From Chitinophagales bacterium (GTDB lineage Bacteria; Bacteroidota; Bacteroidia; Chitinophagales; UBA2359): DNA of 11,372 nucleotides. A model generated the notes under the pieces. That model saw only the letters and a program-made list of their open reading frames with translations. It was not told where the DNA came from and did no database searches. This document shows, one piece after another, positions 1 through 5,925 of the stretch (its first letter is position 1; each line of letters begins with the position of its first letter). Location: contig JAHDDN010000078.1 in the NCBI GenBank assembly GCA_020629335.1, forward strand, positions 5,141 to 16,512, read 5' to 3'. A program made the position numbers and the translations under genes.

Positions 1-57
1 ATTTCACATTTAGCTATTATTTAAAACTGCTATGATAATGTTCAGATTAATTTCAAT

Positions 58-213
58 CTATCTTCCTGGCGGAAAACCAGCTGCTCCTTCGGCTTGAGAT
101 GATGGAGGAAAACCTGGTGCTCCTCCGCCTCCTCCAATTACTTGAGTAATTTGTTGTGTATCTAATACATTAATTGTATTATCCGCTGCATAAATTTCTA
201 ATTTGCTCATCAT
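58..213 (-). CDS. Small GG-motif peptide, putative secreted or modified peptide precursor
   Basis: A 51-codon minus-strand ORF ends in TAG at 58-60. It begins with two tandem ATG codons (213-211 and 210-208); either could be used, giving 51 or 50 residues. The N-terminal half (MSKLEIYAADNTINVLDTQQ, then ITQVI) is polar and leader-like. It runs into five glycines at residues 27-31, resembling the double-glycine processing site of bacteriocin and RiPP leaders (hydrophobic residues spaced before GG). The remaining tail of about 20 residues is Gly/Pro/Ala-rich and contains a near repeat, GAPGFPP (31-37) and GAAGFPP (43-49), ending in GR. The tail has no Cys, Thr or Lys; Ser38, Ser39, Gln40 and Glu42 are its only polar residues apart from the terminal Arg. 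No maturase or C39-type peptidase transporter lies in the window, but the sequence ends 57 bases downstream. I do not recognise a named family. That it is a gene is moderately likely; the precursor role is inference. Confidence 0.55.
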   Translation of the reverse strand: MMSKLEIYAADNTINVLDTQQITQVIGGGGGAPGFPPSSQAEGAAGFPPGR

Positions 214-307
214 AGTTATTAATTTTTTAATTATCTAAATCACTAACTTTCAAGTCTAAGTTAATACAAACTTGTCGAATAAGAAAATAAAAAATTTAAT
301 TTTATGC

Positions 308-410
308 TAGCTGAATTTATAACAAAGGCGAATATGTACATAGATTGTTATGCATTGTAAACTACAAATTAACAAAGTAGGTGCTACGGAAGGCGCAGTT
401 TGTTAGCTAA
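308..410. repeat. Imperfect palindromic element of about 100 bp (element A)
   Basis: The gene-free DNA between the small peptide and the nuclease folds on itself around position 360. Nested complementary pairs share that centre: TAGCT (308-312) with AGCTA (405-409), TTGTTA (345-350) with TAACAA (370-375), and TTGTA (355-359) with TACAA (363-367) around a 3-nt loop. Between them, the arms at 336-344 and 376-384 are partly complementary, and the AACAAAGGCG segment at 321-330 partly mirrors GCGCAGTTTGTT at 393-404. The outer part needs gaps, so the element looks decayed. It may be a MITE or REP-like remnant, or a folded 3' end of the nuclease transcript. Confidence 0.45.
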
Positions 411-419
411 GAAAAAAAA

Positions 420-1340
420 TTAAAATAATTCACCAATTTTGGGTCCTTCTTGCCTATTACAGTACTCTTTAAAACTGCAGTACTTGCATTTACTTAGATC
501 TTCTGTTAAAGGAAATTGATCAATTGGGAGGGGTTTGTTATTTCTAATATCTGAACAATAGGTGTATAATTCATCTGTTTGTACTTTCACTTGCTTTTCA
601 AATTCAGAAATAACATCTACTGGTGGATCGTGAAATTTTCGAATTAATGCAGTATCTCCTACATAAACTACTTCTGTTACAACATCTTTTGGATCAAATC
701 CATATTCAACTTTAGCAGTAACAGCATAAGCCATCACTTGATTGACATGATCTTCTTTTTCTTGACCTGTTTTCCAATCAAATATGACGACTTTATCTTT
801 AGTTGGCATGGCAAAATCTACAACGCAATAGGCTTTATTACCTGCTATTCTTGTCTCTCCATACTGGCTGGGCTCAATAATCCACTCTTTAGGATTAGTC
901 TCTCCACTAAGAGCCTTTTGCTTAAGTTCTTGATATAGCTCACTTGTATAAAAGACATTAAACTTAGTCAGTGCTCTATCCTTAAATGCTGCAGCATCAA
1001 ATTCAATTTGACCATAGTGCTTTTCAGCATAGTTTTTCAAGGCATAATTTTCGGCAATTTCCTTATCGATATACTTTTCCAATTTATTCATATCCAACTC
1101 TAATTGATTATGCTGGATTTTTTGAAGTAAGATTTCTATTAAATTATGCACAAACGAGCCCAGTTCCATAGGCACAGTGGTGAGACTTTTCAAAAATGCG
1201 ACCTTAGCTAAATCTGCTTTAGGTACAAACTTTGAATAATATCTTAAGAAGTAAGAACGCTTACAACTAGTAAAGGTACCATATCGGGAATGAGACCAAC
1301 CCAAGGTCCTTGAAAAGGGGTAATTGTGAAATTTTTTCAT
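420..1340 (-). CDS. PD-(D/E)XK nuclease with Cas4/AddB-like Fe-S cysteines
   Basis: This 306-residue protein belongs to the PD-(D/E)XK (RecB/Cas4-like) nuclease superfamily. The visible motifs are in family order: SRYGTFTSC near the N-terminus with Cys26; the helix GSFVHNLIE with His65; the metal-binding strand with Asp175 (VVDFAMP); Asp188-x-Lys190 in IFDWKTG; and the Q-x3-Y motif at Gln201/Tyr205 (QVMAYA). Three C-terminal cysteines follow (Cys285, Cys288, Cys294 in CKYCSFKEYC). One N-terminal and three C-terminal cysteines is the arrangement that binds a [4Fe-4S] cluster in Cas4 and AddB. The expected activity is metal-dependent DNA cleavage in the cytoplasm, perhaps 5'-3' exonuclease in repair. 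It is a stand-alone nuclease with no helicase domain, and no cas genes or CRISPR array are nearby. It begins 17 bp after the kinase stop, so the two are probably co-transcribed. The substrate is unknown. Confidence 0.85.
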   Translation of the reverse strand: MKKFHNYPFSRTLGWSHSRYGTFTSCKRSYFLRYYSKFVPKADLAKVAFLKSLTTVPMELGSFVHNLIEILLQKIQHNQLELDMNKLEKYIDKEIAENYALKNYAEKHYGQIEFDAAAFKDRALTKFNVFYTSELYQELKQKALSGETNPKEWIIEPSQYGETRIAGNKAYCVVDFAMPTKDKVVIFDWKTGQEKEDHVNQVMAYAVTAKVEYGFDPKDVVTEVVYVGDTALIRKFHDPPVDVISEFEKQVKVQTDELYTYCSDIRNNKPLPIDQFPLTEDLSKCKYCSFKEYCNRQEGPKIGELF

Positions 1341-1357
1341 GGAGCAAGATACTAATA

Positions 1358-3211
1358 TTACTTCAATATATTAAAAGTAAATGTAGTTCCTATACCAAAT
1401 TCCGATTCATAACTAATAGAACCACCATGTTGCTCTACTATTTTTTTACATAATGCCAAGCCCATTCCTGTTCCTTTGTATTCTGTTTTACTATTAAGAT
1501 AAGTAAATGGCTCAAAAATATTCTTATTACTTTCTCTTATTCCAATTCCATTATCACAAATTGTAAATTCAAATGAATCTTCATGCTCTTTATAATCAAT
1601 ATCAATTTTAGCCACTTTATTAGGATCCGAAAATTTAATCGCATTACTAATCAAGTTCTGAAAGGCTCTTGAAAGTTTGATTTTATCCGCTGAAATAATA
1701 GGCATTTTTTGCAAAACATTAATATTGACTTCTTTTTCTTTAGCTTCCACAGATAGAGTCGAAATAATAACGATTAAGAGATCATCTAAATTTACCTCAG
1801 ATCTATTAATATTTTGTGCATTCACCTTAGAAAACTCTAATATATCATCTATCAAACTAGCTAAAATATTGGCACTTGAATGAATAAAAAATAAATACTC
1901 TTGCTCTTCTTTACTCAACTTATGAGAGGATCTTTTTAGCAATTGCGAAAAGCTAGTAATTGTTTTAATCGGTCCCTTAATATCATGCGAAGCAATGTGT
2001 GCAAATCGTTCTAACTCCATATTAGAACGAATTAACTCAGAATTTAATTTAGACTCCATATCAATCTGAATCTCTAATAATTCATTCCTACTTTGCTGAG
2101 ATTTAATAATTGCTTCATTCTCCCTTTGCTGCGACTTCAATAATTGATTTTCTAATAGTTTTTTCTCTGCTTGATATTTGAGTTCTATCTCTAAAGCAAG
2201 CTTTTCTTTCTCATCAATTTTCTTTTCTTCACTTAAAGCTTTACCTTTTTGATAATATTCTGTGGCTTTTTTAAAATTTAAAAGAGCAGCATACACGTCA
2301 GCCTTAAAGTAAATTACTCTTATAATTACACGATAATCATGACCTGATGAAATTGACAACTCAGCTTGATTAATCACTTCTAATGCCTTTTCATAGTCTC
2401 CTAAGTTAAAATACAAATTAGCTAAATCTTCTTGAACTGTTCCTAATTCCCTATTTTCACCAACTCCTATGAATTCAGCTATACTCCTTTCATAAGCATC
2501 AATAGCAAGTTCAGGTGATTCTTTATAAAGGTGATACTCGGCTAATCTACTGTAATATAAAGCTCGAAGACGATTATTTTTAGTTTCTAACGCAATTGTC
2601 CCAATTTCATTAATTAAATCATAAGCATCACCTAACTTAGATTGTTCCTTGTATGTATTAAGTAAATTCGCTTTCGCCAAACCAAAAGCCCTTGTATTTT
2701 TAGAAGACTCCGCTGACTCTATTGCTTTTAAATAATAAAACTCAGCTTTTTCATGATCATTAAAAGAAAATAATGATCCTATATTATTTAGAATATAAGC
2801 TTTATTCGAAGAATTATTAGCCTTTTCCGTATACTCAACAGCTTCTAAATAATTTTCAATAGCAATATTGTATTTCCCAAGTCGTTGATAATACAAACCC
2901 TTATTATTTAATATACGGTAAGCCAAACCATAACTCTTAATCTTTAGAGCTAAACTTAATCCAATTTCACTAGCCTCTAAAACTTTATCATTCAGGCCAG
3001 CAAGAATATAAAACATCCCCAAATTTGTATAAGCCTCCGCCTTCCCTTTTAAATAACCTAATTCATTGGAAAGCGCTAGCGCCTGCTCAGCATATTCCTT
3101 TATCTTACTAATGTCTACACGATGATACTCATAAGCAACCTTATTTAGCAAATCTACTTTTGCCTCATCCTCCGTTTCAATTCTATGTAAAGTGTTTAAT
3201 AAAATGTCCAT
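1358..3211 (-). CDS. Cytosolic TPR-containing sensor histidine kinase
   Basis: This 617-residue kinase starts with an array of tetratricopeptide repeats (about residues 20-330, with typical pieces such as AEAYTNLGMFY, ILNNKGLYYQRLGKY and LANLYFNLGDYEKALE). A charged coiled coil follows (about 330-405), then a HisKA domain whose phospho-acceptor is His409 in FAHIASHDIKGPI, and a HATPase_c domain. ATP-binding boxes are intact: N box around Asn519/Asn523 (NLISNAIKFS), G1 DNGIGI (553-558), F box FEPF (566-569), and G2 GTGMGLAL (580-587). It should autophosphorylate and pass phosphate to a response regulator, with the TPR array as signal or protein-binding input. Many Bacteroidota relatives have an N-terminal signal peptide and a membrane helix between TPR and coil. 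Neither is visible here, so it is predicted cytosolic. It has no receiver domain and no adjacent regulator gene (orphan), and is first gene of a unit with the nuclease. Confidence 0.9.
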   Translation of the reverse strand: MDILLNTLHRIETEDEAKVDLLNKVAYEYHRVDISKIKEYAEQALALSNELGYLKGKAEAYTNLGMFYILAGLNDKVLEASEIGLSLALKIKSYGLAYRILNNKGLYYQRLGKYNIAIENYLEAVEYTEKANNSSNKAYILNNIGSLFSFNDHEKAEFYYLKAIESAESSKNTRAFGLAKANLLNTYKEQSKLGDAYDLINEIGTIALETKNNRLRALYYSRLAEYHLYKESPELAIDAYERSIAEFIGVGENRELGTVQEDLANLYFNLGDYEKALEVINQAELSISSGHDYRVIIRVIYFKADVYAALLNFKKATEYYQKGKALSEEKKIDEKEKLALEIELKYQAEKKLLENQLLKSQQRENEAIIKSQQSRNELLEIQIDMESKLNSELIRSNMELERFAHIASHDIKGPIKTITSFSQLLKRSSHKLSKEEQEYLFFIHSSANILASLIDDILEFSKVNAQNINRSEVNLDDLLIVIISTLSVEAKEKEVNINVLQKMPIISADKIKLSRAFQNLISNAIKFSDPNKVAKIDIDYKEHEDSFEFTICDNGIGIRESNKNIFEPFTYLNSKTEYKGTGMGLALCKKIVEQHGGSISYESEFGIGTTFTFNILK

Positions 3212-3459
3212 AGATTCATATCTTCCTAACCCTTATTCCAATACATTAATCAAACCAAAAATTATTAATTGCCTTCAATACATAACAAACAAATCCTATA
3301 TTTATTTGCTTAGGCTTTTATTGCGACTAAAATACGGATAAAAATATTTAAATGCCAAAGATGTTAATGTACAATTGCTTACATAATTAACACATAAGTA
3401 ATTTAATAAATTGAGCACATAAAAATAAGCTAAAATCATATATTTTAATAACTTATAAG

Positions 3460-3552
3460 GGCGCGCCCACTGCACCACAAATATTGCAGATATAACTCCA
3501 ACAAAAGCAAGCACTAATGCATTGTTATTTATCTACAAACAATGTGCAGTGG
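3460..3552. repeat. Inverted repeats flanking a GC-rich element
   Basis: A perfect 9-bp inverted repeat, CCACTGCAC (3467-3475) and GTGCAGTGG (3544-3552), spans a 68-nt loop. Inside it is a second hairpin, CATTGTT (3520-3526) with AACAATG (3538-3544), with an 11-nt loop; its last base overlaps the outer right arm, so the two stems compete slightly. The left side carries the palindrome GGCGCGCC (3460-3467). The structure abuts the large hairpin that starts at about 3555. It lies far upstream of the efflux operon's proposed promoter and has no T-tract, so it is probably not a terminator. Its role is unknown. Confidence 0.4.
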
Positions 3553-3554
3553 TC

Positions 3555-3684
3555 GGGCTATCCGCTATTATGTGGCTATGCTGCTCCTATTTCGCTAAGG
3601 CATACTTGTCTGCCTTTCAGGCCAGCCTACGTCTGCCTAAGCTACATAAGTCGCAGCATGGACGCCACATACCGCTCCTATCCC
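3555..3684. repeat. GC-rich long imperfect hairpin, MITE/REP-like (element B)
   Basis: Nested complementary segments centred near 3618-3620 define a hairpin of about 130 bp. They are TATGTGGC (3569-3576) with GCCACATA (3664-3671), ATGCTGC (3578-3584) with GCAGCAT (3653-3659), GCTAAGGCA (3594-3602) with TGCCTAAGC (3634-3642, one mismatch), and an apex GCCT-TTC-AGGC at 3612-3622. The outermost part (GGG at 3555-3557 against CCC at 3682-3684) pairs only loosely. By hand count, 3541-3710 is about 54% G+C, against roughly one third in the surrounding genes. The left segment GTCGGGCTATCCGCTA recalls an intergenic repeat motif I believe is common in Bacteroidota, but this was not checked. It is most likely a non-autonomous mobile or REP-type repeat. 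Open frames crossing it are artefacts of its GC richness. Confidence 0.6.
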
Positions 3685-3757
3685 TCGCGCAAAATCCCCC
3701 ACCCTCTTTCAATAACAATACCTTAAGAAAAGCAGTAGACCAAATTACTGTAAAAAT

Positions 3758-3796
3758 TGTTCATTTCCGAACAGGCGTACTGTCCGAAAATGAACA
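3758..3796. promoter_or_regulatory. Two tandem dyads TGTYC-N6-GAACA, probable enhancer-type activator sites
   Basis: Two 16-bp dyads, TGTTCATTTCCGAACA (3758-3773) and TGTCCGAAAATGAACA (3781-3796), lie 23 bp apart centre to centre, about two helical turns, on the same DNA face. The first has perfect 5-bp arms; the second has one mismatch. Together they also form a 39-bp palindrome centred at 3777, with 15 of 19 base pairs complementary. They sit at about -119 and -96 relative to the start predicted from the -24/-12 promoter downstream. That is where dimeric sigma-54 activators normally bind. The probable user is an NtrC-type response regulator encoded outside the window. Confidence 0.7.
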
Positions 3797-3858
3797 CCGC
3801 ATGAAAATCAAAAACCACTACTCACTGATAATCAGTCACTTACAATTCTGGCACGCTT

Positions 3859-3874
3859 TGGCACTCCCTATGTA
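3859..3874 (+). promoter_or_regulatory. Sigma-54 (-24/-12) type promoter of the efflux operon
   Basis: TTGGCAC around 3858-3864 supplies the -24 element, with GG at 3860-3861. After exactly 10 bases comes TGTA (3871-3874), with GT in the -12 position instead of the preferred GC; the TTGTA-type -12 element is known from other sigma-54 promoters such as the E. coli psp promoter. The predicted transcription start is near 3885, giving a leader of about 20 nt before the adaptor ATG at 3905. A second TGGCACG begins 10 bp upstream (3849-3855), but its GG-to-GC spacing is 9 rather than 10. The tandem dyads upstream strengthen the call. Confidence 0.6.
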
Positions 3875-3904
3875 TAAAGAAGAGTACAAGCAAATTACAA
3901 CAAA

Positions 3905-5152
3905 ATGGACAAACAGATTAAAAAGAAAAGGTGGACTAAAACAAAACTAATATACATGCTTTTAGCAGTCCTCATTATTGTACTCTCTGGATTTGGACTT
4001 CGATCATTAGGACAAAAGTCTTATAAAACAGACATTGAAAAATTAACCATCAAGAAAGTTGAAAAAATGGACTTTCAAGATAAAATTTTGATCAATGCAA
4101 CAGTAGAACCTATCAGCTCCATTCTGATCAATAATCCTGAAGGAGGAACCGTGGAAGAAATATTTGCTGAAGATGGAGCAATGCTTAAAAAAGGAGCTCC
4201 TTTATTAAAATTGAGTAATCCATCTACACTCTTAGTCTATATGACCCAGGAAACAGCCATCGTTGAGCAAATCAATAATCTGCAAAACTTAAAGCTATCC
4301 TTAGAAAGAGATCAACGTAATATGGAAGAATCTCTACTAGATATTGAATATCAATTAACTGATAAGACAAGGGTATTCAAGAAGGATTCATCACTTTTCT
4401 ATGAAGAAATAATTGCCAATGATCAATATAAAGAAAGCCATGATCAATTTATCTATCAACAAAAAAAACATCAATTCTTAGCAGACAATTCTGACAAGAT
4501 AGAAAAGGATAATAAAATTCAAATCAAACGAATTAACCGTTCCATCGAAATGATGGAACGCAACTTAAAAGTAATACGCGAAAACATGGATCGCTTATTA
4601 GTCAAAGCTCCAGTAGCTGGAAGATTATCTGCATTCGATCCCGTCATCGGAGAGTCATTCGGAAGTAATCAGACAATAGCAAAGATAGATGTTATGAGTG
4701 GCTATAAAGTGAAGGGAAGCGTTGATGAATATTATCTAACTACTGTCAAGATAGGGCAAAAAGGACGATTCAATTTCAATGGAGAGATCGTAGAATTAGA
4801 AGTAAAAAAAGTAATGACAGAAGTCATCAATGGGTTCTTTGAAATTGAACTCATATTTAGCGGCCCCACTCCTCCATCTATCACAAGCGGACAAAGTCTA
4901 CAAGTAAAATTGGAGCTTTCAGAAACACGAAAAACATTAGTCTTAGCGAAAGGAAGTTACTTTAATGCTTATGGCGGAAAGTATGTCTTTGTGTTAAATG
5001 AGTCTGGACAAGCTTTTAAAAGACAAATCAGAATAGGAAGATCAAATCCTTCCTATTACGAAATATTAGAAGGCTTAGAAGAGGGAGAAGAAGTAATTAC
5101 CTCCTCATACGATACCTTTAAGGAATTTGAAAATATCACAATAAATAAGTAA
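3905..5152 (+). CDS. HlyD/MacA-type periplasmic adaptor subunit of an ABC efflux system
   Basis: This 415-residue membrane fusion protein links an inner-membrane ABC permease to an outer-membrane channel. A basic N-terminus (KKKRWTKTK) precedes one membrane anchor (about residues 14-33). A lipoyl half-motif follows (about 68-108: ILINNPEGGTVEEIF, then GAMLKKGAPLLKLSNPS), then a long alpha-helical hairpin rich in charged residues (about 110-235). The second lipoyl half is LLVKAPVAGRLSAFDPVIGE (about 237-256), followed by a beta-barrel (about 265-340) and a membrane-proximal domain ending in GLEEGEEVITSSYD. The start at 3905 gives the basic-plus-anchor N-terminus and sits about 20 nt from the predicted transcript start; no Shine-Dalgarno is visible. 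It is first in the operon, 30 bp before the ATPase gene. The exported substrate cannot be deduced. Confidence 0.9.
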   Translation: MDKQIKKKRWTKTKLIYMLLAVLIIVLSGFGLRSLGQKSYKTDIEKLTIKKVEKMDFQDKILINATVEPISSILINNPEGGTVEEIFAEDGAMLKKGAPLLKLSNPSTLLVYMTQETAIVEQINNLQNLKLSLERDQRNMEESLLDIEYQLTDKTRVFKKDSSLFYEEIIANDQYKESHDQFIYQQKKHQFLADNSDKIEKDNKIQIKRINRSIEMMERNLKVIRENMDRLLVKAPVAGRLSAFDPVIGESFGSNQTIAKIDVMSGYKVKGSVDEYYLTTVKIGQKGRFNFNGEIVELEVKKVMTEVINGFFEIELIFSGPTPPSITSGQSLQVKLELSETRKTLVLAKGSYFNAYGGKYVFVLNESGQAFKRQIRIGRSNPSYYEILEGLEEGEEVITSSYDTFKEFENITINK

Positions 5153-5182
5153 ATAATTAAATTAACCTCTAAATTTACCATT

Positions 5183-5884
5183 ATGATAACATTAGAAAAA
5201 TTAAGTCGAGTTTATAGAACAGATGAAATCGAAACTGCCGCATTAAACGAAGTTTCATTGCGAATTGTAAAAGGAGAATTTGTTTCTATCATGGGCCCCT
5301 CAGGTTGCGGTAAGTCTACTTTACTCAATGTATTGGGTATGTTAGATCAAGCAGATAGCGGAAGCTACCAGTTCCTAGGACATGAAATCACTAATTTGAG
5401 TGAAAAAAATCGCTCTAAATTGAGAACAGACAATATTGGATTCATCTTCCAAAACTTCAATTTGATTGACGAACTATCCGTTTTCGAAAATGTCGAATTA
5501 CCTCTAATCTATAGCAAAGTGCCTACCAAAGAACGCAAAGCAAGAGTAGAAGAAATATTAAATAGAATTGGAATAGCTCATCGTAGTAATCACTTCCCCC
5601 AACAATTATCTGGTGGGCAACAACAAAGAGTCGCCGTTGCTCGTGCCTTAGTCAACAACCCTAAAGTAATATTAGCCGATGAGCCAACAGGTAACCTAGA
5701 TAGCTCCAATGGAAATGAAGTCATGGAATTAATGTGCGAATTACACGAGGCGGGTGCGACCATTATCATGGTGACACACTCTTCTCATGATGCTAGCTAC
5801 TCTACAAGAATCATCAATTTGATGGATGGCCAAATCTTATCTGAAAGAAGAACAAAAGTGCTTAACCCCATAGCCAATTCATAA
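5183..5884 (+). CDS. MacB/LolD-type ABC transporter ATP-binding protein
   Basis: This 233-residue cytoplasmic ATPase has all nucleotide-binding motifs intact: Walker A GPSGCGKST (38-46), Q-loop Gln90 in FIFQNFNLI, signature LSGGQ (142-146), Walker B VILADEP with catalytic Glu167, D-loop NLDS (171-174), and H-loop His199. The length, the YRTDEIETAALNEVSL start and the DEPTGNLDS stretch are typical of the MacB/LolD/FtsE group, which power FtsX-fold permeases by mechanotransmission rather than by classical transport through the membrane. It lies 30 bp after the adaptor and 41 bp before the permease, so it is almost certainly their energising subunit. Confidence 0.94.
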   Translation: MITLEKLSRVYRTDEIETAALNEVSLRIVKGEFVSIMGPSGCGKSTLLNVLGMLDQADSGSYQFLGHEITNLSEKNRSKLRTDNIGFIFQNFNLIDELSVFENVELPLIYSKVPTKERKARVEEILNRIGIAHRSNHFPQQLSGGQQQRVAVARALVNNPKVILADEPTGNLDSSNGNEVMELMCELHEAGATIIMVTHSSHDASYSTRIINLMDGQILSERRTKVLNPIANS

Positions 5885-5925
5885 GCCTTTAATACCTAAA
5901 TTTAACTATTTTAAACCCTATTATT

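Noticed and set aside
370..405. Terminator for the nuclease transcript (TAACAAA/TTTGTTA stem, minus strand)
   Set aside because: The stem is AT-rich with a 22-nt loop and only a poor T-run follows it. It fits better as part of the larger palindrome centred at 360.
738..1171. Short plus-strand open frames opposite the nuclease gene (738-938 and 986-1171)
   Set aside because: They are antisense shadows of a well-supported gene, with no domain.
420..1340. Reading the nuclease as CRISPR Cas4
   Set aside because: The motif order and cysteines fit the wider Cas4/AddB/EXO5 group, but no cas1, cas2 or repeat array is present, so a CRISPR role is not supported.
3302..3514. 70-codon minus-strand hydrophobic open frame
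   Set aside because: It starts inside the inverted-repeat region and resembles no family. Aromatic and hydrophobic residues are expected from AT-rich non-coding DNA, and no promoter or conserved start is visible.
3849..3863. TGGCACGCTTTGGCA as the main sigma-54 promoter
   Set aside because: The GG-to-GC gap is 9 bases rather than the required 10; the overlapping downstream element has the right spacing.
3522..3950. 142-codon plus-strand open frame (and a 69-codon one at 3517-3726) upstream of the adaptor
   Set aside because: It runs through the GC-rich hairpin, the tandem dyads and the -24/-12 promoter and overlaps the adaptor start in another frame. The translation has no recognisable domain. 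It is open because the hairpin DNA is GC-rich and poor in stop codons.
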